Shown here: positions 18,445 to 27,110 of the stretch, one piece after another
Layout: each line of letters starts with the position of its first letter
How positions within the stretch are numbered: the first letter of the stretch is position 1
From: JAKAXS01 sp965279065
GTDB taxonomy: Bacteria > Pseudomonadota > Alphaproteobacteria > Rhizobiales > Hyphomicrobiaceae
Assembly: GCA_965279065.1 (NCBI GenBank)
Contig: OZ257134.1
Location: 1,116,001 to 1,180,000, forward strand
Length of the DNA: 64,000 nt
Direction of reading: 5' to 3'
Translations under genes and position numbers: made by a program
Notes under the pieces: model-generated
The model's input: the letters and a program-made list of their open reading frames with translations, nothing else
Database searches by the model: none
What the model was told of the DNA's origin: nothing

Positions 18445-19044
18445 ATGGGGGACTCCAAGTTATCTCCGGAGTATCCGGGCTATGATTTGGCCATCGAGAG
18501 TGATCTGCAGAAATTGCAGGAAGCTGGTCTCGAGGTAATCGAGATTGCTGGTTTCATTAAATGGTTCGACGTTTCGAAGGGTTACGGCTTCATTGTGCCG
18601 GACAACGGCCTGCCGGACGTTCTGCTTCACGTAACGTGCCTGCGCGCTGGTGGCTTCCAGACCGCCTATGAAGGCGCCCGGGTTCACTGCCAGGTTCTGC
18701 AGCGTCCGAAAGGCATGCAGGCATTTCGCATCCTGTCGATGGACGAATCGACGGCGATCCACCCCGCATTGCTGCCGCAACGCACGCACGTTCAGGTCAC
18801 GCCGGAAAGCCAGTGGGAACGCGCCGTCTGCAAGTGGTTCAATCGTGTCCGCGGTTTTGGCTTCTTGACGCGGGGCGACGGAACGCCTGATGTGTTCGTC
18901 CATATGGAAACGCTGCGGCGCTTCGGGTTCACCGAACTGCGGCCGGGCCAGATTGTTCAAGTCCGCTGGGGCTACGGTTCCAAGGGCTGCATGGCTGCCG
19001 AGCTGCGGCCCGATGGCAATCCTGGTCTGCCGGGCGCGCACTGA
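18445..19044 (+). CDS. Double cold-shock-domain protein
   Basis: A 199-residue protein with two cold-shock OB folds. Domain 1 (residues about 33-95) has GFIKWFDVSKGYGFIVPD and DVLLHVTCL. Domain 2 (about 125-190) has AVCKWFNRVRGFGFLTRG and DVFVHMETL. These carry the RNP1/RNP2 aromatic residues for single-stranded nucleic-acid binding. Tandem CSD proteins of this size are characteristic of alphaproteobacteria and are often stationary-phase or cold responsive. The DUF192 gene follows 17 bp downstream in a conserved pair. Confidence 0.93.
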   Translation: MGDSKLSPEYPGYDLAIESDLQKLQEAGLEVIEIAGFIKWFDVSKGYGFIVPDNGLPDVLLHVTCLRAGGFQTAYEGARVHCQVLQRPKGMQAFRILSMDESTAIHPALLPQRTHVQVTPESQWERAVCKWFNRVRGFGFLTRGDGTPDVFVHMETLRRFGFTELRPGQIVQVRWGYGSKGCMAAELRPDGNPGLPGAH

Positions 19045-19061
19045 CTTCGGGTAGCGGGCTG

Positions 19062-19574
19062 ATGCAAGTCTCACGAGTTCTAGCAGGGGCCGCCGTCTTG
19101 GTGGCCCTATTGCTTTTGGCGGTCTTTGGCGCCTCATGGACCGGATACGGTAGCGGTTCGCCGGCCGCCGGGAGCGAGGCATCGACGCCCTTGTCTGTTG
19201 AGACTTTGGAAATCACGACCTCTGCCGGCGTCCGCACCTTCCAGATCGAGGTCGCCCGCACGCAGGAACAGCAGGCCAAGGGCCTGATGTTCCGCACCGC
19301 CCTGCCAGACGATCACGGCATGCTGTTCCCACACGACAAACCGCGCGAAGTGACAATGTGGATGCGCAACACGTACATCCCCCTCGACATGGTCTTCATC
19401 AACGCCGACGGCAAAATCCGTCGCATCGCTGAGCGTACTGAACCCCTTTCTGAAAAGATCATCAGTTCGCAGGGCGAGGTTGCGGCCGTGCTTGAACTTG
19501 CGGGGGGCGCCGCTGAACGCCTTGGCGTAAAGCCGGGCGACACGGTACGCCACGCCGTGTTCGGAAGCCGCTAA
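19062..19574 (+). CDS. DUF192 family exported protein
   Basis: A 170-residue protein with an N-terminal hydrophobic signal/anchor (LAGAAVLVALLLLAVFGAS) and a DUF192 domain: FQIEVARTQEQQAKGLMFR, GMLFPHDKPREVTMWMRNTY, IPLDMVFINADGKI and VLELAGGAAERLGVKPGD. The MFR...MWMRNT..PLDM pattern is diagnostic. The biochemical role is not established. Linkage to the double cold-shock gene is conserved in Rhizobiales. Confidence 0.92.
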   Translation: MQVSRVLAGAAVLVALLLLAVFGASWTGYGSGSPAAGSEASTPLSVETLEITTSAGVRTFQIEVARTQEQQAKGLMFRTALPDDHGMLFPHDKPREVTMWMRNTYIPLDMVFINADGKIRRIAERTEPLSEKIISSQGEVAAVLELAGGAAERLGVKPGDTVRHAVFGSR

Positions 19575-19673
19575 CGCTCGAAGCGACGCTCTTGCAACTA
19601 ATCTGCACAGAAACCATTCGTTATCGTCATATCATTATAGTCCGCACTCGCAGCAACGTGCGTGAGTGCTTCT

Positions 19674-21263
19674 ATGCGTTTCCATTTCCGCCGCTATCAA
19701 TGCGATCGTAACGGCAATGTCGCGATTTCGTTCGCCTTGGTTGTCAGCGTCCTTCTTCTCATAGTCGGGATCGCTATCGATTACGCCCGCGGCGCCCTGG
19801 CTCATCGTCAGCTTCAGCACGCCACAGATACGGCGGCAATGGCCGTCGCCACGAGAAAGTTGCCGCTGGCTTCCTCGAAGATCGTTGCGCAGGCGATGCT
19901 CAGTACGAATGCTAAGTTCACGCCAACCATAACACAGCTGGAGATCCCGAATGCGGACTCCACTTTTACAACGCGCCTGGGCACGCACTACAGTTTGCCG
20001 ACGACCTTGCTGCAGATGTTCGGAAGGCCGACGATCGAGGTCGAGGCATTCGCCGAGGTGACGTTGAGGCCTCGGAAGACGCACGTCGCGATGGTCCTCG
20101 ATAACTCCGGTTCGATGGACGCCGGCAATCGTATGTCATCCTTGATTTCAGCTGCAAAACTTGTCGTGACCACCGTCGGCCAGAGTGATGGCGATGTCGA
20201 GTTCGCCCTCGTGCCGTTCGCGAACTTCGTCAACGTTGGTGCGCAATACAAGACGGCCAATTGGATCAATGACGCCGCGCCGTCGCCCCACCTGAAGGCT
20301 GCGACGAGGAAGGACGGCACCCAGAGCAGCACCAAACGCTTTGAATTGTTTGCAGCCCTTAAGTCCGAATGGACCGGATGCGTGGAAGCCCGGGCCAGTG
20401 GCCTGGATGTAACCGATGCGCCCCCCACGTCGGACGACTCTACAAAGTTCGTCCCATTGTTTCAGCCGGACGATCCTGGTCCACTTCCGCAATTGCCACC
20501 AAGGTACTTCCAGCCGGCTTACAACAGCTACAATTCCTTCGTGAATCATTACGTCGACGACGATGGAGATTGCAAAATCTCGTCGGCATCCCTCGACGTC
20601 GCGACGAAGCAGGATCGCACGTGCAAGTATTATACGAAGTCCGTGAACTCTTCCATCAGGTCGTCCTACAACGTCACGAATCCCATGGGTGCAAACTTGC
20701 TCTGCTCGACGCTGCCGCTGACCCGGCTGACAAGTAACGCGACTGTTGTGAAAGCTGCTATCGATGCCATGCGGCCGAGCGGCGGCACGAACATCGCCGA
20801 GGGAGTGGCCTGGGGCTTTCGCGTGCTGTCGAAGAACGCGCCATTCGCCGACGGCATGACGGATGCGGAAGTCAACGCCGGTGGCCGCCGTGTGATGATC
20901 GTGATGACCGACGGTATGAATGAGTTGCTAGGCATCAATAACCTGAATGGCTCACCCTATTCGGCCTATGGGTTCAAGAACGACACGCCAGCACGCATTA
21001 CCGGCCTTGGGACTGGCACGAACGCCGAGAATATCGGCGCAGCGTCTATCGACGCAAAAATGCTCGCCGCCTGCAAGAATGCGCGCGATGCCGGAATTCA
21101 AATCTACACAATCGGTCTCGACATTCCCGCCGCATCGCAAAAGGCAATGCAGGATTGCGCGAGCAAGCCTCAGAACGCCTTCATTGCTGCCTCGGGCAGC
21201 GAGTTGCAAAAAGCCTTCGCAGCGATCGCCAACGACATCGCATCACCCTATTTCTCGCAATAG
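19674..21263 (+). CDS. TadE/TadG-like pilus-assembly protein with von Willebrand A domain
   Basis: About 529 residues. The N-terminus has the TadG-type sequence NGNVAISFALVVSVLLLIVG with one transmembrane segment, followed by DYARGALAHRQLQHATDTAA. A vWA domain starts near residue 140 with the MIDAS motif VLDNSGSMDAGN and continues to IYTIGLDIP and ASGSELQKAFAAIANDI. A central insert with paired cysteines (residues about 240-350) lies within the vWA fold. It is likely anchored in the inner membrane facing the periplasm. No other tad/cpa genes are adjacent, so it is an orphan TadG-like protein. Start MRFHFRR; an upstream GTG adds four residues. Confidence 0.85.
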   Translation: MRFHFRRYQCDRNGNVAISFALVVSVLLLIVGIAIDYARGALAHRQLQHATDTAAMAVATRKLPLASSKIVAQAMLSTNAKFTPTITQLEIPNADSTFTTRLGTHYSLPTTLLQMFGRPTIEVEAFAEVTLRPRKTHVAMVLDNSGSMDAGNRMSSLISAAKLVVTTVGQSDGDVEFALVPFANFVNVGAQYKTANWINDAAPSPHLKAATRKDGTQSSTKRFELFAALKSEWTGCVEARASGLDVTDAPPTSDDSTKFVPLFQPDDPGPLPQLPPRYFQPAYNSYNSFVNHYVDDDGDCKISSASLDVATKQDRTCKYYTKSVNSSIRSSYNVTNPMGANLLCSTLPLTRLTSNATVVKAAIDAMRPSGGTNIAEGVAWGFRVLSKNAPFADGMTDAEVNAGGRRVMIVMTDGMNELLGINNLNGSPYSAYGFKNDTPARITGLGTGTNAENIGAASIDAKMLAACKNARDAGIQIYTIGLDIPAASQKAMQDCASKPQNAFIAASGSELQKAFAAIANDIASPYFSQ

Positions 21264-21334
21264 GACGCGAAAGGGCTTCGTCGGATGGAGGACCCTGATA
21301 TGCTTCCAGGGTCCACTGAGCCGTCGAGGCCCCG

Positions 21335-22531
21335 ATGCCTAAACCCGCCTCCGATCCCGTCGTCATCGTCTCCGGCGCACGCACCCCGATGGGCTCGTTC
21401 CAGGGCGTGTTTGCCGACGTTACCGCACCCGACTTGGGCGCGAGCGCCATCGCTGAGGCGCTGCGGCGCAGCGGCGTCGCCTCCGACGAGATCGCTGATG
21501 TCGTCATGGGTTGCGTCCTGCCGGCCGGCATCGGCCAGGCACCGGCCCGTCAGGCGGCCCTGAAAGCTGGCCTGCCAGACAGCGTGCCTGCCACCACCGT
21601 CAACAAGATGTGCGGCTCCGGCATGAAGGCCGTGATGCTGGCAGCTGATGCACTGGCCGCTCGCCCGCGCGACGTCATCGTCGCCGGCGGCATGGAGAGC
21701 ATGACCAACGCGCCCTACATCCTGCCGAAGATGCGCCGCGGCGCCCGCCTCGGCCACGCCGAGGTCAAGGACCACATGTTCCTCGACGGCCTGGAGGACA
21801 GCTTCGGCACCGGGCGCCTGATGGGCAGCTTCGCCGAAGACACCGCTGAAGCCTACCAGATGACCCGCGCCATGCAGGACGCCTTTGCCACCGAAAGCCT
21901 CAGGCGCGCGCAGCGCGCGGCGGCCGACGGCAGCTTCGCCGGCGAGATCGTTCCCGTCGCGGTCACGTCGCGCAAAGGCACGCTGCAGGTCGCGCAGGAC
22001 GAGCAGCCGCAAACCGCCGATGCCGCAAAAATTCCAACGCTGAAGCCCGCCTTCCGCAAGGACGGCACGGTGACACCGGCCAACTCCAGTTCGATTTCCG
22101 ACGGCGCCGCAGCCCTCGTCCTGATGCGCGCGTCCGAGGCTAAGCGGCGCAAGCTCCAGCCGCGCGCGCACATCGTCGCCACGTCCACCCACGCGCGCGA
22201 GCCGGCCGGCTTTACCCTTGCGCCCATCGGCGCGATTGAAAAAGTGCTCGCTGCCGCTGGGTGGGACGTCAAGGACGTTAGCCTGTTCGAGATCAACGAG
22301 GCCTTTGCCGTCGTTGCCTTGGCGGCGATGCGCGATCTGCATCTCCCGCACGAGAAAGTGAATGTTCACGGCGGAGCCTGCGCGCTGGGCCACCCCGTCG
22401 GCGCCTCCGGCGCGCGCATCCTCGTCACACTTTTGGCCGCAATGGAGAAATACGACGTCCGCCGTGGCGTCGCCGCGCTGTGCATCGGCGGCGGCGAGGC
22501 GACCGCCGTCGCGATCGAGCGCGCGGCGTGA
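21335..22531 (+). CDS. Acetyl-CoA C-acetyltransferase (thiolase)
   Basis: Condenses or cleaves acetyl-CoA/acetoacetyl-CoA. The nucleophilic Cys is in TTVNKMCGSGMKAVMLAAD. The second conserved site is INEAFAVVALAAM. The His motif is HGGACALGHPVGASGARI and the C-terminal motif CIGGGEATAVAIE. The length of 398 is typical. There is no adjacent phbB/phbC, so whether it serves polyhydroxybutyrate synthesis or ketone-body/branched-chain degradation cannot be told. Its stop overlaps a potential GTG of the next small gene, implying read-on transcription. Confidence 0.95.
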   Translation: MPKPASDPVVIVSGARTPMGSFQGVFADVTAPDLGASAIAEALRRSGVASDEIADVVMGCVLPAGIGQAPARQAALKAGLPDSVPATTVNKMCGSGMKAVMLAADALAARPRDVIVAGGMESMTNAPYILPKMRRGARLGHAEVKDHMFLDGLEDSFGTGRLMGSFAEDTAEAYQMTRAMQDAFATESLRRAQRAAADGSFAGEIVPVAVTSRKGTLQVAQDEQPQTADAAKIPTLKPAFRKDGTVTPANSSSISDGAAALVLMRASEAKRRKLQPRAHIVATSTHAREPAGFTLAPIGAIEKVLAAAGWDVKDVSLFEINEAFAVVALAAMRDLHLPHEKVNVHGGACALGHPVGASGARILVTLLAAMEKYDVRRGVAALCIGGGEATAVAIERAA

Positions 22532-22548
22532 ACGGGGACCAACGCGTC

Positions 22549-22845
22549 ATGACCTTCAAGACATTGCTTATCGGCCTGGCGGCCGCCACGTCACTTGTCG
22601 CCGCAATCACACCGGCTGAGGCCGCCCCCAGGGGCTTCGGTTGCTTCCTCGTCACCGCCACGGAAGTCAACATCCGCGACCGGCCCCACTCGGATGCCAC
22701 GATCGTCGGCACGGCCGTGAAGGGTGACATTCTCATCAAGCGCAAGCTGCTCTGCACCCTGCGGGGCTACTGGTGCGCCATAAGGGCTGGCGCGGTCGAT
22801 GGCTACGTCGACAAGGCATTCATGGAAAAGATCACCTGCCCGTGA
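22549..22845 (+). CDS. Small secreted SH3-domain protein
   Basis: 98 residues with a signal peptide (MTFKTLLIGLAAATSLVAAI, cleavage near AEA|APRG). The mature part is one bacterial SH3-like domain: VTATEVNIRDRPHSDATIVG, TAVKGDILIKRK and GYWCAIRAGAVDGYVDKAF. Two or three cysteines may form a disulfide. SH3b domains of this kind bind cell-wall or protein ligands in the periplasm. The GTG of the following nucleotidyltransferase gene overlaps its TGA. Confidence 0.82.
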   Translation: MTFKTLLIGLAAATSLVAAITPAEAAPRGFGCFLVTATEVNIRDRPHSDATIVGTAVKGDILIKRKLLCTLRGYWCAIRAGAVDGYVDKAFMEKITCP

Positions 22846-23663
22846 CTCCCGCCCAGCCCTCGCGCGATGACATCTCCTCCGACACCCGTCACCATATCGC
22901 CGCCACGCTGGCCGACGTGGCGCGCGAGCATAGGGTGCGCATCCTCTTTGCCGCCGAGTCCGGCAGCCGCGCCTGGGGCTTCGGCTCACCCGACAGCGAC
23001 TACGACGTGCGCTTCATCTATGCCCACGAACCCACCTGGTATCTCGGCCTCACTGACCAGCGCGACGTGATCGAGCGCCCGCTCGACGAGCGCCTCATCG
23101 ACCTCGCCGGCTGGGACGTGCGCAAGGCGCTAAGGCTGCTGCTCAAGTCCAATCCCGCGCTCTACGAGTGGTTCGTGTCCCCCGTTGTCTATGCCGACGA
23201 CGGCGCCTTCCGCGCCGCTGCCTGCCCGCTATTCGAAAGCCACGCCAGCCCACGCGCACTCGCCGCCCACTATTGGTCGATCGCCCGCGGACAATGGGCG
23301 AGCGAGATCGATGGCCGCGATCAGGTGAAGCTCAAGAAATACTTCTACGTCGTCCGCCCGTTGCTCTCGCTGCTGTTCGTCATCGACCACGGCAAGGCGC
23401 CGCCGATGGACATCGATCATCTGCTCGACGCCACGCCCCTGCCGCATGAGTTGAGACGCGCCATCGACGACCTCTTGGCGATCAAGCGCCACACCCTCGA
23501 GCTCGGACTCGGGCGTCGTATCGCCGCCATAGACGCGTGGGCTTCGGACGTCATTGCGCGCTACGCTCCCGAAAACTCGTCGCTGCCGGACACCGCGCGC
23601 AGAGATAGTCGTGAGCAAGCCGGCCGGTTATTCCGGCATACGATCGGCTTGGGAGACCTTTGA
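22842..23663 (+). CDS. RlaP/YcgL-type nucleotidyltransferase
   Basis: A 273-residue protein of the PF10127 family (predicted polymerase-beta-fold nucleotidyltransferases, called RlaP in RNA-repair contexts). The active-site motif GSRAWGFGSPDSDYDVRFIY holds the GS and DxD catalytic residues; YEWFVSPVVY, LKKYFYVVRPLLS and a C-terminal helical part follow. The GTG start at 22842 overlaps the upstream stop (GTGA), replacing an upstream frame extension inside the SH3 gene. No RNA ligase or repair genes are adjacent, so substrate and role are unknown. Its end overlaps the YdcF start. Confidence 0.85.
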   Translation: MTPAQPSRDDISSDTRHHIAATLADVAREHRVRILFAAESGSRAWGFGSPDSDYDVRFIYAHEPTWYLGLTDQRDVIERPLDERLIDLAGWDVRKALRLLLKSNPALYEWFVSPVVYADDGAFRAAACPLFESHASPRALAAHYWSIARGQWASEIDGRDQVKLKKYFYVVRPLLSLLFVIDHGKAPPMDIDHLLDATPLPHELRRAIDDLLAIKRHTLELGLGRRIAAIDAWASDVIARYAPENSSLPDTARRDSREQAGRLFRHTIGLGDL

Positions 23664-24466
23664 TGTTTTTCCTGGCGTCCAAGATCCTGACGTTCCTCGT
23701 CCAGCCGTCGACATTTTTGCTGCTGTTGATCGTCGCCGGCCTCTGGCTGCAGCGCTCGCAGACGCGCCGTCGGCTAGGCATCAAGCTGATTGCCGCCGGC
23801 GCGGCCGGCTATTTCGCCATTGGTGTCCTGCCGCTCGGCAATGTCCTGATCCTGCCTCTGGAACAGCGCTACGCCGGAGCAACCCCGCCCGCGGCCGACG
23901 ACAAGATCGCCGGCATCATTCTCCTCGGCGGCTTCGAGGATGGTTGGGTCAGCAAGGGCCGCGGCGGCCTCGCCCTGAACGAAGCCGGCGAACGTCTGAC
24001 CGAGGGCGCCCGCCTCGCCTTGAAGCATCCCGAGGCCAAGGTGGTGTTCACCGGCGGCGTCGGCGGCCTGATCTCCGGCGGCACCGACGCCGCGACTCCC
24101 GTTGGCGCGATCCTTCGCGATTGGGGCATCGCGGCCGATCGCATCGTGCTCGAGGACCGGTCGCGCAACACGGCGGAGAACGCCGCGTTCACGCGCGCCC
24201 TTGTCGATCCCAAACCGGATGAGCGCTGGCTGCTCGTCACGTCCGCCTATCACATGCCGCGTGCCATCGGTGTCTTCCGTCACGCCGGGTTCGTCGTGGA
24301 GCCCTACCCGGTCGATTTCCGCACGCACGGGCCGGTCGACATGACGCGATTGTTCGAATCCGTAGGTGACGGCCTGAAGCGCACCGACATCGCCGCCAAG
24401 GAATGGGCCGGCTTGCTGATCTATTGGCTGACGGGCCGGTCCGACGAGCTGTTCCCGGGACCTTGA
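23663..24466 (+). CDS. YdcF family (DUF218) membrane protein
   Basis: 267 residues. Two N-terminal transmembrane helices (residues about 3-35 and 38-60), then a DUF218 domain: IAGIILLGGFEDGW, RLALKHPEAKVVFTGG, VLEDRSRNTAENAAFTRALV and WLLVTSAYHMPRAIGVF. The GG, E.sr.T.eNa and TsayHmpRa signatures are diagnostic of the YdcF/ElyC/SanA family, implicated in envelope/undecaprenyl metabolism in E. coli relatives. The ATG shares its A with the upstream stop (TGATG). The 3' end overlaps the convergent lipoprotein gene by 46 bp. Confidence 0.92.
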   Translation: MFFLASKILTFLVQPSTFLLLLIVAGLWLQRSQTRRRLGIKLIAAGAAGYFAIGVLPLGNVLILPLEQRYAGATPPAADDKIAGIILLGGFEDGWVSKGRGGLALNEAGERLTEGARLALKHPEAKVVFTGGVGGLISGGTDAATPVGAILRDWGIAADRIVLEDRSRNTAENAAFTRALVDPKPDERWLLVTSAYHMPRAIGVFRHAGFVVEPYPVDFRTHGPVDMTRLFESVGDGLKRTDIAAKEWAGLLIYWLTGRSDELFPGP

Positions 24467-24924
24467 GCACTATGTGCTGCCGCGGTCGCCTGGTGCACCT
24501 GGGCCCCCGCTGCATCCGGGTGCAGTTCGGCCTGCAGGTCGAGCGTCTTGCACTTCTTGGCGGCAAGCTGCTGATTGTAGGCATCCAGCTGCGCCAAGTC
24601 CCGCGCCGCCTCGGACGTCGGACTGGTGCCGTAGGTCGGGCCGCCCCAGATTTTGACCGCGCCGCTCTGCATGGTACGCGCTACCAGCGTGCCGTCCGTT
24701 TGCCCGGAACGCATCTGCAGAATGCGAACCTTCATGCTCCCGGTCAGTTGCTTGCAGTTCATTTTCAGCTCTTTCTCACTGAGCTGATAGGCAGGAGCAG
24801 CAGATGCCGTCTCAACAGTTGGTGCCAGCGTTGCACTGGTCTGCAACTCGGGCGATGCGCTGCACGCCCCAAGGCCACCGCCGAGGAGCACGAACGAAAC
24901 GAGGTGCAGGAGGTTACGGCTCAT
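24421..24924 (-). CDS. Putative lipoprotein, unknown function
   Basis: 167 residues. The lipoprotein signal ends in the lipobox LGAC (GGGLGACSASPELQ), so the mature protein would begin at Cys21. A helical conserved-looking centre (LSEKELKMNCKQLTGSMKVR, then AARDLAQLDAYNQQLAAKKC) is followed by a His/Gln/Ala-rich tail. The two internal cysteines may pair. I do not recognise a family; short lipoproteins like this are common in Hyphomicrobiales. It overlaps ydcF tail to tail. Confidence 0.7.
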   Translation of the reverse strand: MSRNLLHLVSFVLLGGGLGACSASPELQTSATLAPTVETASAAPAYQLSEKELKMNCKQLTGSMKVRILQMRSGQTDGTLVARTMQSGAVKIWGGPTYGTSPTSEAARDLAQLDAYNQQLAAKKCKTLDLQAELHPDAAGAQVHQATAAAHSAQGPGNSSSDRPVSQ

Positions 24925-25058
24925 GTCGGCTACCGGTTTGGCACGTCATGATTTACTGCTGCGGCGACTGAACTGTCGATAAGAATGCCGCCGGGTGTCG
25001 ACAGCCGGGCGCCGGATCGCGATGATTGTGGCCTTCGGGCATCAGGGATTGACAAACG

Positions 25059-25499
25059 ATGACCCTACACCTCGTGAAGCTGTGTGTCGGTGCCGCCTCG
25101 ATCGAGGATCTCGCCGAATGGCAAGCCGGCCGCTTGAAAGCTCTGAAGAAGGCCAAGCAAACGCCGCGACTGTTCCACACCACGTTCCAGGCTCCCAAGC
25201 GGCAGGCTGATCTCCTGGACGGCGGATCATTGTATTGGGTCATCAAGGGTGTCATCCAGGCGCGTCAACGCCTGCTGGGGTTCGAGGACGGCCACAAGGA
25301 CGATGGCTCGCCCTGCTGTCTTTTGCTCCTCGACGTTCCCATTGTGCCCGTACGCCCGGTGCCCCGCCGCGCTTTCCAGGGCTGGCGGTACCTGGACGCC
25401 AAAGATGCGCCGAAAGACCTGAAGCCAGGGACGCATGACGGCCTAGCGTCGATGCCGCCAAAAATGCGCAAGGAGTTGGCTGACCTCGGCTTGATCTGA
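25059..25499 (+). CDS. DUF1489 family protein
   Basis: A 146-residue cytoplasmic protein matching DUF1489 end to end: MTLHLVKLCVGAASIEDL, DGGSLYWVIKGVIQARQRLL, CCLLLLDVPIVPVRPVPRRA and FQGWRYL. The family is nearly confined to alphaproteobacteria and uncharacterised. It lies 71 bp before the HisC-like aminotransferase on the same strand and may share its transcript. Confidence 0.93.
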   Translation: MTLHLVKLCVGAASIEDLAEWQAGRLKALKKAKQTPRLFHTTFQAPKRQADLLDGGSLYWVIKGVIQARQRLLGFEDGHKDDGSPCCLLLLDVPIVPVRPVPRRAFQGWRYLDAKDAPKDLKPGTHDGLASMPPKMRKELADLGLI

Positions 25500-25570
25500 G
25501 GGCGCTTCGATGGCACACGGCTTGAGGGCATGCCGGTCTCCGGAGCCTTGCCGATCCGGAGGTCGTACAC

Positions 25571-26686
25571 GTGGCTCGCTCGCTGATCACCCCGGTGTTC
25601 GACCTGATGCCCCCAACGGTCCCGTTCGTAGGGCCCGAGGCACAGGAGCGCGCGCGCGGCCGCCCCTTCCGTGCCCGCCTCGGCGCCAACGAAAGCCTGT
25701 TCGGCCCCAGTCCCAAGGCGATCGCTGCCATGACCGAAGCCGTCCAGGGCAGCTGGATGTACTCGGATCCCGAAAACCTCGCGCTGCGCGACGCCATCGC
25801 TGACCTCCACGGCGTCGCTCGCGACAATGTCGTGATCGGTGAGGGCATCGATGGCCTGCTCGGCTGCGCCGTGCGTCTGGTCTGCGCGCCGGGCGAGCAC
25901 GTCGTCATGGCCGACGGGGCCTATCCGACGTTTGCGTTCCACGTCGCCGGACAGGGCGCGACCTTGAGCAAGGTTGCGTTTAGGGCCGACCGCGAAGACC
26001 TCGATGCCTTGCTCGCTGCCGCCACGACGAAGGCAGCGCGCATTCTCTACGTGTCCAATCCCAACAATCCCATGGGCACCTGGTGGGATGCCGCTGGGCT
26101 CAATGCTTTGATGTCCCGCCTGCCGCCCGGCTTGGTTCTGCTCCTCGACGAAGCCTATTGCGATACCGCCCCGCCCGGAACCGTGCCGCCAATCGATACG
26201 TCCAATCCCCAGGTTCTGCGCTTCCGCACGTTCTCCAAAGCCTACGGCCTTGCCGGCGCGCGCATCGGCTATGCGCTGGGCGAGGCCGGTATGATCGCGG
26301 CCTTCGAGAAGGTGCGCAACCACTACGGCATCAATCGCGTCGGCCAGATCGGCGCCCTGGCCGCAGTGAACGATCAAGCCTACCTAGCGACCGCAGTCGC
26401 TCGGATAGCCGCCGCCCGCGATCGCATTTCTGCCATCGCCACCGCCAATGGCCTGCAGCCGATTGCCTCCGCCGCCAATTTCGTGACGATCGATTGCCGC
26501 CGGGACGGGGCCTTTGCACGGCGTGTATTGGACCAACTGCTGCTGCGTGATGTTTTCGTCCGCAAGCCGGGTGTACCGCCACTGGACCGCTGCATCCGCG
26601 TCAGCTGCGGCCGACCCGAGGAGCTGGATATTCTGGAGGCGGAGCTTCCGGCCGCGCTAGAAGCGGCACGGTCTGCGCAACCTTAG
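25571..26686 (+). CDS. Histidinol-phosphate aminotransferase-like PLP enzyme
   Basis: A fold-type I class I/II aminotransferase of 371 residues. Motifs: RLGANESLFGPSPKAIAAM (HisC-type N-terminus), YVSNPNNPMGTWW, LVLLLDEAYCD and the PLP lysine in FRTFSKAYGLAGARIGYALG, with the C-terminal Arg in CIRVSCGRPEEL. HisC uses glutamate and imidazole-acetol phosphate, but several HisC-like enzymes act on aromatic or other amino acids. No his genes are nearby, so I leave the symbol blank. Start is GTG at 25571. A 424-bp gap with a receiver-domain remnant follows. Confidence 0.88.
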   Translation: MARSLITPVFDLMPPTVPFVGPEAQERARGRPFRARLGANESLFGPSPKAIAAMTEAVQGSWMYSDPENLALRDAIADLHGVARDNVVIGEGIDGLLGCAVRLVCAPGEHVVMADGAYPTFAFHVAGQGATLSKVAFRADREDLDALLAAATTKAARILYVSNPNNPMGTWWDAAGLNALMSRLPPGLVLLLDEAYCDTAPPGTVPPIDTSNPQVLRFRTFSKAYGLAGARIGYALGEAGMIAAFEKVRNHYGINRVGQIGALAAVNDQAYLATAVARIAAARDRISAIATANGLQPIASAANFVTIDCRRDGAFARRVLDQLLLRDVFVRKPGVPPLDRCIRVSCGRPEELDILEAELPAALEAARSAQP

Positions 26687-26689
26687 TTC

Positions 26690-26876
26690 AGCTGGTGTCG
26701 CGCAAGAAAACCTCGGCCCAAATCGCGGACGAACTGTGCCGTTCATCTCTGCCACCGGATACCGGGATGCAGTGATGATTCCCGAACGCTTCCAGCATCT
26801 TCCCGTGGTCCGCAAGCCGTTGAGCCCCACCTCGCTGGCGCAGGCGCTGGCGGGTGTGCTCGCCGGGCCACGCTAG
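26690..26876 (+). pseudogene. Decayed response-regulator receiver-domain fragment
   Basis: In one plus-strand frame, ending TAG at 26874-26876, the DNA reads VPFISATGYRDAVMIPERF followed by QHLPVVRKPLSPTSLAQALA. This is the C-terminal third of a CheY-like receiver: the (V/I)PF..ATGY strand, the conserved Lys of (R)KP and a final helix. Immediately upstream, another frame gives SAQIADEL, which fits the preceding helix, so a short deletion/frameshift near 26735 is likely. No start codon or intact phospho-acceptor Asp region remains. The rest of the 26687-27110 gap holds nothing recognisable. Confidence 0.5.
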
Positions 26877-27110
26877 AAACCATCTGTCGGTCAAATTTTC
26901 CGTCCGTCGTGTCGATCCCCCACACCTCTGATCGTCTTAGTCTCGCCTGCAACTGATGGCGGCGTGTTTTTTCGGCCAGCCCGGCCCTAAAGACTCCTAC
27001 TTTACCCTTAGGTTAGCTTCTGCGACAACGCGTGCCGGCTTCGGCATGGTTGCCGGAAGAAGGGTTGCGGCGAGGGGTGGCCCCGCGCAGCCAAACTCGG
27101 CGAGGACGCG

